The position numbers and the translations under genes are program-made. The notes beneath the pieces are model-generated. The model saw only the letters and a list, made by a program, of their open reading frames with translations. It did not search any database and was not told where the DNA came from. Shown here one piece after another: positions 25,941 to 34,081 of a stretch of DNA of 64,000 nucleotides (the stretch's first letter is position 1; every line of letters begins with the position of its first letter). This stretch comes from Pseudomonas thivervalensis (GTDB taxonomy: Bacteria; Pseudomonadota; Gammaproteobacteria; Pseudomonadales; Pseudomonadaceae), in assembly GCF_001269655.1 (NCBI RefSeq), contig NZ_LHVE01000009.1, positions 1 through 64,000 of the forward strand. Direction: 5' to 3'.

Positions 25941-27014
25941 ATGTTGAAGTCGATCGTTCCGCTACTGTTGATCGCGTCCACCGCTCAGGCGGCAGACACC
26001 GTCAGGATCTACAACTGGAGCAGTTACATTGCCCCAGATACCCTGCAAAACTTTACCAGCCATACCGGGCACCCGACTCAGTATGACGTGTACGACAGCA
26101 ACGAGGTCCTCGACGCCAAACTGATGGCCGGCCGTTCCGGGTATGACGTGGTGTTTCCCTCCAACCACTTCATGGCCCGGCAGATCAAGGCCGGTGCGCT
26201 GAAACCGCTGGACCGTAGCAAGCTGCCGAACTGGCAGAACCTCAACCCGACGCTGATGAAAGTTCTGGAGGCCAACGATCCGGGCAACCGATACGGTTTC
26301 CCGTACCTGTGGGGCAGCACCGGCATCGGCTACAACGTCGCCAAGGTCAAGGCAGTCCTGGGCGATGTACCGATAGACTCATGGGACATCGTGTTCAAGC
26401 CGGAGAACATGAAAAAACTCGCCCGATGCGGCGTAGCCATGCTCGACAACGGCCCCGAGATCCTTCCCATCGCCTTGAACTACCTGGGGCTTGAGCATCA
26501 CAGCAAGGACAAGGCCGACTACGAGAAGGCCCAGGCCCTGCTGCTCAACGTGCGGCCCTATGTGAGTTATTTCCACAACTCCAAATACACCAGTGATCTT
26601 GCAACGGGTGACGTTTGCCTGGTCGTAGGGTTTTCCGGCGACGTGATGCAGGCGGCAGCAAGAGCCAATGAGGCCGGCAATGGCCAGCAGATTGCCTACG
26701 CCATTCCCAAGGAAGGCTCACCGATGTGGTTCGACATGGTCGCCATGCCTGCCGATGCTCCGAATGAAGCGGCCGGTTACGCGTTTCTGAACTACCTGCT
26801 GGACCCCAGCGTCATGGCTGACATCAGCAACTACGTGCACTATGCCAACGGCAACGCTGCCGCTGAGGGCATGGTCGACAAGGCCATTCTCAACGACCCG
26901 ATGGTGTACCCGCCTGAAAGCGTGATGAAGAAACTCTTTGTGCTGGAAGCGATGCCGCTAGAGACCGACCGACTGCGCACGCGTGTCTGGAGCCGGATAA
27001 AAAACGGACAATAA
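25941..27014 (+). CDS. Polyamine-type periplasmic binding protein (PotF/SpuD family)
   Basis: 357 residues from the ATG at 25941 with GAGG 6 nt upstream. Signal peptide MLKSIVPLLLIASTAQA. The mature start ADTVRIYNWSSYIAPDTLQNF is the hallmark of spermidine/putrescine-binding proteins, as is NVAKVKAVLG and PYLWGSTGIGYN. No permease or ATPase genes accompany it, so it either serves a transporter encoded elsewhere or acts as a sensor partner. A repeat element and terminator follow. Confidence 0.9.
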   Translation: MLKSIVPLLLIASTAQAADTVRIYNWSSYIAPDTLQNFTSHTGHPTQYDVYDSNEVLDAKLMAGRSGYDVVFPSNHFMARQIKAGALKPLDRSKLPNWQNLNPTLMKVLEANDPGNRYGFPYLWGSTGIGYNVAKVKAVLGDVPIDSWDIVFKPENMKKLARCGVAMLDNGPEILPIALNYLGLEHHSKDKADYEKAQALLLNVRPYVSYFHNSKYTSDLATGDVCLVVGFSGDVMQAAARANEAGNGQQIAYAIPKEGSPMWFDMVAMPADAPNEAAGYAFLNYLLDPSVMADISNYVHYANGNAAAEGMVDKAILNDPMVYPPESVMKKLFVLEAMPLETDRLRTRVWSRIKNGQ

Positions 27015-27111
27015 AGCCAATCGCCGATAATGCGGGCAATCGGGTCATCGGCGGCAGGTCAGCGGTAAGAAAGCAATGCCTCACACAGGCACCATGACCG
27101 CTTGATGTACT

Positions 27112-27218
27112 CTGGAGGCAGGTCCAAAATTAAGTGTTTTCCTGCTCCGGCAAGAAAATAAAATCCTTGGACTTCAACGAGTCGGACACCAGATACGAGT
27201 CTCGTTTCTCGTTCAAAG
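27112..27218 (+). repeat. Direct repeat copy A (diverged tRNA-Gly-end-like element)
   Basis: This 107-bp stretch aligns without gaps to 44019-44125, offset exactly 16,907 bases. Positions 27173-27208 are identical to 44080-44115 over 36 bases. In copy A the final part reads CTCGTTTCTCGTTCAAA, a decayed form of the tRNA-Gly-like end seen in copy B. A terminator follows at the same distance in both copies. It may be an attachment-site relic of an integrated segment or one of two related small RNA genes. The rest of 27015-27352 shows nothing else. Confidence 0.7.
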
Positions 27219-27222
27219 ATTC

Positions 27223-27254
27223 AAAAAGAGCCGCTCAGATCAGTGGCTCTTTTT
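27223..27254 (+). terminator. Rho-independent terminator after repeat A
   Basis: AAAAAGAGCC / GGCTCTTTTT with a 12-nt loop. It starts 5 bases after the repeat and could end the polyamine-binding-protein transcript or an RNA made from the repeat; the A- and T-runs let it work on both strands. Confidence 0.8.
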
Positions 27255-27352
27255 GTGTCTGGAATTTCCCAGTGTCAGTGATTGTGTGACGATCGTCTGT
27301 GTTGTTTCCGCTTGCCCAGTTGCTGATGCGCTCGAAACGGTAGGAGCATCAC

Positions 27353-27568
27353 TTAATCGGCTTCCCGTTTCTTGAATCGAGCTAAACCCTGTTTGATGAA
27401 GCCGGCTTTTTCCTTGATCGTTTGCAAAGCTCTACGGACATTGCGTCCGACCTCTTCTTCGTCTCGCTTTTCGATATGGAGCGTAAGCTCCATTATCGCT
27501 GCTTCTAGCTTGACCTGGTTCCGGTAGATTCTTTCTAGTACATTCGTCAGCGAATACGCTTCACGCAT
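27353..27568 (-). CDS. Small unknown helical protein
   Basis: 71 residues from the ATG at 27568, with GAGGAAGG about 10 nt upstream; the open frame continues to 27628 without a ribosome site. The whole chain looks helical and highly charged (VLERIYRNQVKLEAAIMEL, RRALQTIKEKAGFIKQGL), suggesting a coiled coil. No signal peptide or membrane segment. I do not recognise the family. It lies just inside the left direct repeat. Confidence 0.6.
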   Translation of the reverse strand: MREAYSLTNVLERIYRNQVKLEAAIMELTLHIEKRDEEEVGRNVRRALQTIKEKAGFIKQGLARFKKREAD

Positions 27569-27670
27569 TTGTTTTCGCCTTCCTCTGAAAATTTCCAGCT
27601 TAGCACTCAGAAAACAGATGATGGCCACCCCGAATCGATATGAAGGCTGGGAGCAATCGCATTAATGATG

Positions 27671-27766
27671 AAGAATGATGCCTGGAGCCGAGCCGGTTTC
27701 CTGCAGCCGAAGCCCGATAACGTCTTTGTCTCTGAAGCAACCGTCATGCATTGGAGCCAGTACTAG
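27671..27766 (+). pseudogene. Possible C-terminal gene remnant
   Basis: A 31-codon open stretch beginning at 27671 and ending at TAG 27764-27766 has protein-like composition (DAWSRAGFLQPKPDNVFV then SEATVMHWSQY) but no start or ribosome site. It may be the tail of a deleted gene. Very tentative. Confidence 0.2.
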
Positions 27767-27773
27767 GCGGGGG

Positions 27774-27887
27774 CTATTTAAGATATTCCATGCGTCGTTT
27801 GGCCTTGTAACAGTCATTGGTATCGATGACCTTCTGGTAATACTCTAAGCGCCGCGCACGATTGCTATCACCCTGTAGTCGTTAGAT
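27774..27887 (-). pseudogene. Possible tail of a repeat-protein gene
   Basis: On the minus strand an open stretch ends at TAG (27774-27776) and reads RARRLEYYQKVIDTNDCYKA then KRRMEYLK. It has no start; stop codons lie just upstream. It resembles the C-terminus of small TPR/Sel1-type proteins and follows directly the next remnant in the same frame, which suggests two tandem related genes of which only ends survive. Confidence 0.3.
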
Positions 27888-28204
27888 TTAAGCTTGATAA
27901 TCACGACCGTTGCCCCACTGCATGGCGAAGCCCACGGGTTCCTCAGGCTTGCACTCAAGCCGAACAACAGGCTGTGGACAATATTTTTCGTAGAGCGGCA
28001 TGGTGGTTTCTATGGCCTGCAAGGCTTTTTGGTACTCGGGTGTATCGGTAACGCCAAGCACCAAGAGGCAATTTCAAGTGCTGGCGGAGCGAAGCCTTGG
28101 GCGAGGCTTCGTTCGAACAAAGGGCAAGCTTTCTCTTTTATCACTTCGCTCGAAGATAGCATCGCGTAAATCAATCCGAGACGATATTGGGCACTGGTTC
28201 CCAT
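27888..28204 (-). pseudogene. Truncated and frameshifted Sel1/TPR-like protein gene
   Basis: Two minus-strand frames join into one sensible protein tail. The upstream frame reads QYRLGLIYAMLSSSEVIKEK and PLFERSLAQGFAPPALEIAS; it then shifts near 28046 into DTPEYQKALQAIETTMPLYE and CPQPVVRLECKPEEPVGF, ending GRDYQA at 27890. Adding one base at the shift restores the frame. The N-terminal part is missing: the neighbouring sequence on the right belongs to an unrelated gene fragment on the other strand. The pattern is that of a Sel1-like repeat protein. Confidence 0.55.
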
Positions 28205-28573
28205 TACGTCGTGGGCCACGAACTGCCTGAGTCGGCCACTGCCGAAGACGACGAACAGATTCACACCACCTTGCGACACAGTTGGGGTTTTCACGGGCGG
28301 GTCGCTAATAGTGAGCAGCTCCAAGTGCCGTTGACCTTCGCCCAGCATCGCCCCTGGCTGGACCGGTTTCTAGGCTGGTGGCGTTACGGAATCAAGGATT
28401 GGCAGGCGCGACCGAACACACCCGCGATCCTCTCCTTCACCTGCGAGCTTGGCCCGCCACCCTATGCGATCACGAGGCATGATGGGCGCGATATAACGGA
28501 TCGCTGGGGCGAGGCGCTGATGCTGAAGGAACTGATGCGTGGTGTTTGGGATGAGTGTCAGGCGGGGCGCTGA
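28187..28573 (+). pseudogene. C-terminal fragment of a TIM-barrel sugar isomerase/epimerase-like protein
   Basis: An open stretch of 128 codons with no credible start. The segment ITDRWGEALMLKELMRGVWD and ILSFTCELGPPPYAI resemble the C-terminal part of xylose-isomerase-like TIM-barrel proteins, which are normally over 250 residues. Its 3' end overlaps the convergent TetR gene by about 100 bases. Taken with the broken repeat-protein gene next to it, this is a deletion junction. Confidence 0.5.
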
Positions 28574-29156
28574 TCTGAGGCTGTGCCGAGCATTCTTGCA
28601 CAGCCCCTTTGATCAGCCGCTCGATCAGGTGGGTATTAACCTCATCAGCCAGCGGGTGTCCCTCGAGCCAACCCGGCAGGCAGTTGAGAAAACGCGTGAT
28701 GACATGCCCGACCGCTGCAGCTGTTTCTTGTGCACTTAAGGTATCGCTGAATACCGCGCGCAGAAACGCGTGTTCATAGCTGACGCGTTTGAGGGTGATG
28801 CGTTGCTTCTGAGCGGTGTCGAGGTAGGCAAAACCCTGTAATGCCAGTCGAAAATGCAGGGGCCGCTCACGGTGCAGCTGTAAGTGGGCGGCAATCAGGT
28901 CCAACAGTGGGTGGGCGCCAGCCGTTCGTTGCCGCACGGGCTGAACCAGCATGAGGAGTTCTTCGTAGAACTCTTCGATCAGATCGAACAACAGGGCTTG
29001 TTTGCTGGGGAAATGGTTGTACAGCGAGCCAGGGGCGATACCCACGTGGCGAGCCAGTTCGCGCATGCTGACCTGTCCGAATCCCTTGCTGACGAAAAGC
29101 TCCAGGGCCCGTTCCCGGATCGTGTCATACCCACCGCGAGTTTCAGCTATAGACAT
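28470..29156 (-). CDS. TetR/AcrR-family regulator
   Basis: About 228 residues. The DNA-binding part is at about 8-56 (RERALELFVSKGFGQVSM, RELARHVGIAPGSLYNHF). The C-terminal domain is followed by a low-complexity Pro/His/Ser tail (about 35 residues) that reads into the isomerase fragment on the other strand, so the original C-terminus may have been replaced at the junction. The start overlaps the dehydrogenase gene by 14 nt, so it belongs to that operon. It may respond to an acyl-CoA intermediate. Confidence 0.82.
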   Translation of the reverse strand: MSIAETRGGYDTIRERALELFVSKGFGQVSMRELARHVGIAPGSLYNHFPSKQALLFDLIEEFYEELLMLVQPVRQRTAGAHPLLDLIAAHLQLHRERPLHFRLALQGFAYLDTAQKQRITLKRVSYEHAFLRAVFSDTLSAQETAAAVGHVITRFLNCLPGWLEGHPLADEVNTHLIERLIKGAVQECSAQPQISAPPDTHPKHHASVPSASAPRPSDPLYRAHHAS

Positions 29157-29991
29157 GAAAGCCACGTCCTGATTTTTTGCCTAGCAATCCTGCAGCGACC
29201 ATCTCTTTGAGCAGCGGGGCGGGCCTGTATTTCGGATCGCCAAAACCTATTTGCAGGTTGTCCAGAATTCCCAGCACGGTATCCAGGCCAATTAGGTCAG
29301 CCAATGCGAGCGGTCCGATCGGTTGGTTGCAGCCCAGGCGCATGCTGGCGTCGATTGCCTGGGCATCGCCGTTTTCCTGAAGGACGAAGATCGCTTCATT
29401 GATCATCGGAATGAGGATTCGGTTGACGATGAAGCCCGGGCGATTCTGGGTGTGGATTGCGGTCTTGCCCAACTGTTCGACCAGTGCCCCGGCGGTGGAG
29501 CAGGTCGCGTCGCTGGTTTGTAAGCCACGGATCAGCTCCACCAGGCCCATGATCGGCACAGGGTTGAAGAAGTGAATCCCCATGAAGCGTTCCGGGTGCT
29601 CGATGCTCGCCGCCAATTCCGTAATCGATAGCGATGAAGTGTTGCTGGCGATCAGGCAATCCAGGCGAGCATGGGTGTCAACTTGCTGCAAGATCTTGCG
29701 CTTGAGTATCAAGTCCTCCGTGGCCGCTTCGATCACTACGTCCATTTCATCCAAGTCGGTGTAATGGGTCGAGGTATGGATACGTTGCAGGGTCTCGATG
29801 GCTTGCGCGGGGAGGAGTGTCCCTTTTTCAACTTGCCGGTCCAGGTTTTTTTGCACGATTTGCAGGCCCCGGCCGAGCGCCTGTTCATTGATATCGATGA
29901 GCAATAACGTATGGCCGGCTGCCGCGCAGGTTTGGGCAATTCCACTGCCCATCGTGCCGGCGCCAATCACTGCAATGTGCTGCAGGGTCAT
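29143..29991 (-). CDS. 3-hydroxyacyl-CoA dehydrogenase (3-hydroxybutyryl-CoA type)
   Basis: 282 residues, the short single-function form. The NAD-binding motif is HIAVIGAGTMGSGIAQTCAA at the N-terminus. The catalytic His/Glu region is GIHFFNPVPIMGLVELIRG, and the Ser/Asn of the substrate site is in ASNTSSLSITELA. It oxidises L-3-hydroxyacyl-CoA to 3-ketoacyl-CoA and may handle a side chain or ring-cleavage product of the cluster. ATG at 29991 is chosen (TAGG upstream). Confidence 0.9.
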   Translation of the reverse strand: MTLQHIAVIGAGTMGSGIAQTCAAAGHTLLLIDINEQALGRGLQIVQKNLDRQVEKGTLLPAQAIETLQRIHTSTHYTDLDEMDVVIEAATEDLILKRKILQQVDTHARLDCLIASNTSSLSITELAASIEHPERFMGIHFFNPVPIMGLVELIRGLQTSDATCSTAGALVEQLGKTAIHTQNRPGFIVNRILIPMINEAIFVLQENGDAQAIDASMRLGCNQPIGPLALADLIGLDTVLGILDNLQIGFGDPKYRPAPLLKEMVAAGLLGKKSGRGFHVYS

Positions 29992-30028
29992 GTTGAGCAC
30001 CTAAGGTTCGGGGGAAAGTGTGTGTCGA

Positions 30029-30565
30029 CTAGTCACGCTTCATGCCGATCATCACGAATAGCGCGCGGGCGATTTGATCGCTCTTGTTACGCCAGGCATG
30101 TCGGGTTCCACGCTGGATGACAATCTCTCCGGGCCGGATCAGCTTTTGTTCGCCATTGTCCAGCTCCAGCCAGAGTTCACCCTGGAGCAGAATGCCGTAG
30201 TCGATGGTCGGGGTCGTGTGCATGCCCGGATGGTCCGGTTCAAAGCATTCGAACAAGCCGGGCAGGGCACCGCCCAATTCCTCGATCATCTGTCCGACAT
30301 CCGTCGGGTTCTGCATCACGGTGTCCGGCGGAAAATCATAGATTGCCAGGCTGGTTTCGCCCGGCCCGGGCACCAGGGAGGGGTGCCCCAGGGTGGGGTC
30401 CTGCTGTGCGACGGACGTTCCGGCCGTTGATCCGGTGGACCACAGGTGCGCCATGGCATGGCCGGGAATGGATTCAAAGGAGCACGCGCGTGGAGCAGCG
30501 TCATCGCTGATAAATACGGATTGGCCTGCGGCATCCAGGCCCGTGACGACTCTTCGGATTTTCAT
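30029..30565 (-). CDS. Cupin-domain protein, paralogue of the gene at the right edge
   Basis: 178 residues. The conserved cupin core lies at about 118-160: PTIDYGILLQGELWLELDNG and GEIVIQRGTRHAWRNKSD, with the His residues of the metal site in GMHTTPTIDYG and RHAWRN. The N-terminus RRVVTGLDAAGQSVF matches KRVVTGHDAQGQAVV of the partial gene at 63805. Members occur in aromatic-degradation clusters. It is probably a metal-dependent oxygenase, isomerase or binding protein; which one is unknown. Confidence 0.85.
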   Translation of the reverse strand: MKIRRVVTGLDAAGQSVFISDDAAPRACSFESIPGHAMAHLWSTGSTAGTSVAQQDPTLGHPSLVPGPGETSLAIYDFPPDTVMQNPTDVGQMIEELGGALPGLFECFEPDHPGMHTTPTIDYGILLQGELWLELDNGEQKLIRPGEIVIQRGTRHAWRNKSDQIARALFVMIGMKRD

Positions 30566-30633
30566 AGCATTCCCCTGGAAGTGTGGGCGGGCATTACAGT
30601 GCCCGCCGTTGTGGTGAACGGGTTTCGTTAATG

Positions 30634-31749
30634 TCAGGGGCAGATGACGTAATTGCTGAAGCCGCCATGTCGATTTTCGATACCGGTAATCGCGTCGTTC
30701 ACTTTTTCCAGGCTGAAAGCGGTGTTTTCAAAGAATGAAAGATCCAGCGTGCCAGATTCCACCATGTCCGCCATGGCTTGTCCTTGCCCAGCGGTGAACC
30801 AGGCCGAACCGCTGATCTGGATGTCGTTGTCCATGATCCAGTGCAGATCGATCGGGACGTCACCGGCGATGGCACCGATGTTGACCAGATGCCCGCCGCG
30901 GTGGATGGACTTGAGGGCTTGGGTCAGGGTCTCGTGTGGCGCACCTGGACCCAGAGCATCGATCACCACATCAACGCCTTCACCATTGGTGATTTCACTG
31001 ACCCACTCGTTGGTCGGCAGCGTGCCCAGGGTGTGGATTTCAATCCGACCTGGCGCGGCGAGGTCTTTCACCCGCTGGAAGAGCTCCTGGTTGCGGGCCG
31101 TGCCGAGAATCTTACGCACGCCCATCGCCAGCGCCAGTGCCACTGCGCCCAAGCCGAGCGTGCCACTGATGCCATTGATCAGCAGGGTGGTGCCAGGCCC
31201 GACATTGGCCTTGAGCATTGCCTTGTAGGCGGTACCCAGGTAGCCCAGTCGCGCGGCCGTCTCGAAGCTGAGGTTATCGGGCAGTTTCACCAGACTGTAT
31301 TGCGGCGCAGGGATGTACTCGCAAAGGCCACCGTAGGGATAGTCTTCGAACATGCGCGGGCTTTTTGGTGTGAAGCCGAAATAGCCATTGAAGGTGTACG
31401 CCGTGCAGGCGATGGTATTGCCCGCACGACAAGACCGGCAGGAACCGCAGTGGCGGCCTGGATTGACGTAGACCCGGTCACCAACCTTGAAGTCGTAGAC
31501 CTGTTCGCCAACTGCCTCGATGACTCCCGTTGGGTCAAGGCCGAAGGTCGCCGGCAGTTTCGGCAGAGGATTTTGGGGGAACCATTTAACCCAGTTGGTC
31601 AGGATGTTATGGAGGTTGGGGACGATTCCGCAGGCCTTGATCTTGACGAGCACTTCAGTTGGACGAATGCCCGGTACGGGCAACTGCTCGATGACCATGG
31701 GTTTGCCGCCTTCATACAGGCGTGCGGCGCGCATCGTTTTTGCAGTCAT
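30634..31749 (-). CDS. Zinc-type alcohol dehydrogenase family protein with altered catalytic site
   Basis: 371 residues of the medium-chain dehydrogenase family. The structural-zinc Cys set is complete (CGSCRSCRAGNTIAC near residue 97), and the nucleotide site reads TLLINGISGTLGLGAVALA. The first catalytic Cys is present (KACGIVPNLHN), but where the family normally has GHE the sequence is FGLDPTG, so the second zinc ligand is changed. This may mean a different metal geometry or substrate. It is followed by the cupin and dehydrogenase genes on the same strand. Confidence 0.88.
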   Translation of the reverse strand: MTAKTMRAARLYEGGKPMVIEQLPVPGIRPTEVLVKIKACGIVPNLHNILTNWVKWFPQNPLPKLPATFGLDPTGVIEAVGEQVYDFKVGDRVYVNPGRHCGSCRSCRAGNTIACTAYTFNGYFGFTPKSPRMFEDYPYGGLCEYIPAPQYSLVKLPDNLSFETAARLGYLGTAYKAMLKANVGPGTTLLINGISGTLGLGAVALALAMGVRKILGTARNQELFQRVKDLAAPGRIEIHTLGTLPTNEWVSEITNGEGVDVVIDALGPGAPHETLTQALKSIHRGGHLVNIGAIAGDVPIDLHWIMDNDIQISGSAWFTAGQGQAMADMVESGTLDLSFFENTAFSLEKVNDAITGIENRHGGFSNYVICP

Positions 31750-31821
31750 GATGTTCTCCGATACTCATATTATTTTTGTCGTGGTACGTAATCCGTGGAG
31801 CGACACTTCAAAACCCTGGCA

Positions 31822-32403
31822 TCAACGTAACCCGTCTTCGCCCTTCACTTCGGCAGCACTCAGGCCGCCCAGCCGCGCATGAATCCTGCCGCCGGTGGCC
31901 ATGGCCAGGCCAAAAGCGATTTCGCCACGGCGAGGACCATCCCACACGGTCATTTCCGCCACACCAAAATGACTGCGGACATAAGCTGCCTGGATATGTC
32001 CCAGCGGAATCATCACCCGGCAACCAGGGCCACCGATAGTCTTGCCCGCTGGAACGATTGCCTTGGGGTTGCCCAATGCTTCACGCATCGCCCAACCCCC
32101 GGCTTCGTGCCAGACCGCACCGTGCTCCAGTTCGCCGTCTTCACCAACAATTGCGCCCTTGCCATAAGCCTGCACTTGCGAGGCACCGCCCAGCGCCTGG
32201 ATCAATTGCTCCGACAGTTGTGCGCCCAATCCCCTGAGCTCCTGCATGAAGGGCAGCAGGTCTTCTTCATATCTGCCGGCGTAGGGATTGGCGACCACAG
32301 CGGTAGCGACCGCGATGCGCAATGGTGTTGATATACGGGGGCCTCCCTCGTGGAATATTTCTTCGATGTCCAGTTTGATCTTACGAACCATCACCAGCGA
32401 CAT
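31822..32403 (-). CDS. Amino acid synthesis family protein (DUF1185)
   Basis: 193 residues from the ATG at 32403 (GGAGG 6 nt upstream). The sequence VRKIKLDIEEIFHEGG, VVANPYAGRYEEDLLPFM and AVWHEAGGWAMREALG match the DUF1185 'amino acid synthesis' family. No signal peptide. The family is found in catabolic clusters without a proven reaction. It is divergent from the FAH gene across a promoter region with a GntR-type operator, so both sides probably share control. Confidence 0.85.
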   Translation of the reverse strand: MSLVMVRKIKLDIEEIFHEGGPRISTPLRIAVATAVVANPYAGRYEEDLLPFMQELRGLGAQLSEQLIQALGGASQVQAYGKGAIVGEDGELEHGAVWHEAGGWAMREALGNPKAIVPAGKTIGGPGCRVMIPLGHIQAAYVRSHFGVAEMTVWDGPRRGEIAFGLAMATGGRIHARLGGLSAAEVKGEDGLR

Positions 32404-32498
32404 GCTTGCCTCCAGAACCAGGAGCCTCATGGGGCTCATTATTTTTTTTCGCGACCTTTTGCATTATGCATTTAATGATGTATGGTGCAAGAAATTAG

Positions 32499-32514
32499 TT
32501 TTTGTGCACAAAAA
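32499..32514. promoter_or_regulatory. GntR/FadR-type operator between the divergent catabolic operons
   Basis: TTTTTGTGCACAAAAA, a perfect 16-bp palindrome just before the FAH gene. Nearly the same sequence occurs at 36694-36708 before the DUF1302 gene, next to the GntR gene. It fits a FadR-subfamily GntR operator. Confidence 0.7.
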
Positions 32515-32527
32515 ATAGGAGAGGAAC

Positions 32528-33379
32528 ATGAAGCTGATTTCGTACCGCAAAGAAGGGAAGGCCCATTTTGGCGCCGTGTCAGGTGATGGGGTGGTCGAGC
32601 TGACCCGTCGTTTTGCGCAAGTTCCGGATCTTGCCTCGTTTCTGGCCAATCGATTGCTGGTACAGGAGGCACGCAAGATCGTCGAGACCGCCCAGGCCGA
32701 TTATCCGTTTTCCAGCATTCAACTGGAGGCTGTCATACCTAATCCCGGCAAGGTGATCTGTGTGGGCATCAACTATGTGGCTCATGCCGAAGAGGCCGGC
32801 CGGAAGGTCGGGGAATTTCCAGTGATATTCCAGCGATTTGCCGAAACGCTATTGCCCCACGGCGAACCACTGGTCAGGCCCAAAGTTTCAGAGCAGTTCG
32901 ACTTCGAAGCTGAGTTGGCCGTTGTCATTGGTAAAGGTGGCGCGCACATCGATCCGGCCGATGCAATGGACCATGTGGCGGGTTACACCTGCTTTAACGA
33001 TGCCAGCGTGCGGGATTGGCAGTTCCATACGCACCAGTACGGCATGGGCAAGACATTCAGAAAAACTGGCGCACTGGGCCCCTGGATCATTCCCGCGTCG
33101 GAAATTTCCGATTACCGTACGCTGGTGGTACGGGGCATTCTTAACGGTGAGCAACTGCAGGAAGGCAGCCTCTCGGAGCTGGCTTTCGACATTCCACATT
33201 TGATCTCCTACGTGTCCAAGGCGCTGCCATGGAACCCTGGCGACATTCTGGCAACCGGTACGCCGAGCGGGATCGGTTTCAAGCGCAAACCGCCGATTTT
33301 CTTGAAGCCGGGTGATGTGTTCGAAGTGGTCATCACTGAAATCGGGACCCTATCGAACGGCGTCATTGACGAAGCCTGA
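32528..33379 (+). CDS. Fumarylacetoacetate hydrolase-family protein
   Basis: 283 residues. The family signature reads VGINYVAHAEEAGRKVGEFP; metal ligands Glu/Glu are in FDFEAELAVVIGK and Asp in FNDASVRDWQ; the C-terminal TGTPSGIGFKRKP is standard. FAH proteins cut C-C bonds of acylpyruvates or hydrate/decarboxylate ring-cleavage products. With the next two genes it makes a logical ring-hydroxylation, ring-cleavage and hydrolysis set. A GntR-type operator overlaps its promoter. Confidence 0.92.
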   Translation: MKLISYRKEGKAHFGAVSGDGVVELTRRFAQVPDLASFLANRLLVQEARKIVETAQADYPFSSIQLEAVIPNPGKVICVGINYVAHAEEAGRKVGEFPVIFQRFAETLLPHGEPLVRPKVSEQFDFEAELAVVIGKGGAHIDPADAMDHVAGYTCFNDASVRDWQFHTHQYGMGKTFRKTGALGPWIIPASEISDYRTLVVRGILNGEQLQEGSLSELAFDIPHLISYVSKALPWNPGDILATGTPSGIGFKRKPPIFLKPGDVFEVVITEIGTLSNGVIDEA

Positions 33380-33420
33380 GCGTTGTCCTCTACACAATCA
33401 TAAGAAACTGGAGGTTCCAC

Positions 33421-33981
33421 ATGCCCGCCTTACCTACTATCAATTTCACCCATTCCGGCGTGTTCTGCTCAGACTTGGATCGGATGGTCGACTTCTATTG
33501 TCGCGTCCTGGGTTTCATCGTCAGCGACAAAGGCGTGGCCTCGACAGGGCATCGTCTTTTCTTCATGACGCAGAATCCAGAGCTGCATCATCAGGTCGTG
33601 CTGTTTGACGGGAAGCCTGTTGATCTGCCGTTCAACCCGATCAATCAACTGTCGTTCCTGCTCAATTCGTTGGATGACCTGAAGGCGTACTATCAATTCG
33701 CCAAAAAAAGCGGCATTGAGGGCATCGCCCAAGTGGACCACGGGAATGCCTGGTCGATTTATTTCAAGGACCCTGAAGGCAACCCCGTCGAGATGTATGT
33801 CGATACACCGTTCTATACCGCTCAGCCGTGCAAGGAACCTCTGGATCTCGAGCTACCGACCGAGGTCATTCTGGCCCAGACCGAGGCAATGTGCAGGCGC
33901 CGTCCAGAGTTCCAGACGCGCGCGCAATGGATGGACTCCATTCGCACGAAGATTGAGGAGCAGCGGGTCCGAATCGTCTGA
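33421..33981 (+). CDS. VOC-family (glyoxalase/extradiol dioxygenase-like) protein
   Basis: 186 residues, one pair of beta-alpha-beta-beta-beta modules. Likely metal ligands: His11 in FTHSGVFCSDL, a His in PELHHQVVLF and Glu in PEGNPVEMYVD. This is the pattern of type I extradiol dioxygenases, glyoxalase I and relatives. The neighbours (flavin hydroxylase, FAH hydrolase) favour a ring-cleaving dioxygenase. A C-terminal helical extension of about 50 residues is unusual for the short forms. Confidence 0.85.
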   Translation: MPALPTINFTHSGVFCSDLDRMVDFYCRVLGFIVSDKGVASTGHRLFFMTQNPELHHQVVLFDGKPVDLPFNPINQLSFLLNSLDDLKAYYQFAKKSGIEGIAQVDHGNAWSIYFKDPEGNPVEMYVDTPFYTAQPCKEPLDLELPTEVILAQTEAMCRRRPEFQTRAQWMDSIRTKIEEQRVRIV

Positions 33982-34081
33982 TCGTTCCATCCGGTAAAGA
34001 CGATATCTGGTTGATGAACAGACGTTGTGATTGGCATCAACCAGCACTCGCAATCGACAACTACAAGAAGCGGAGTAGACG

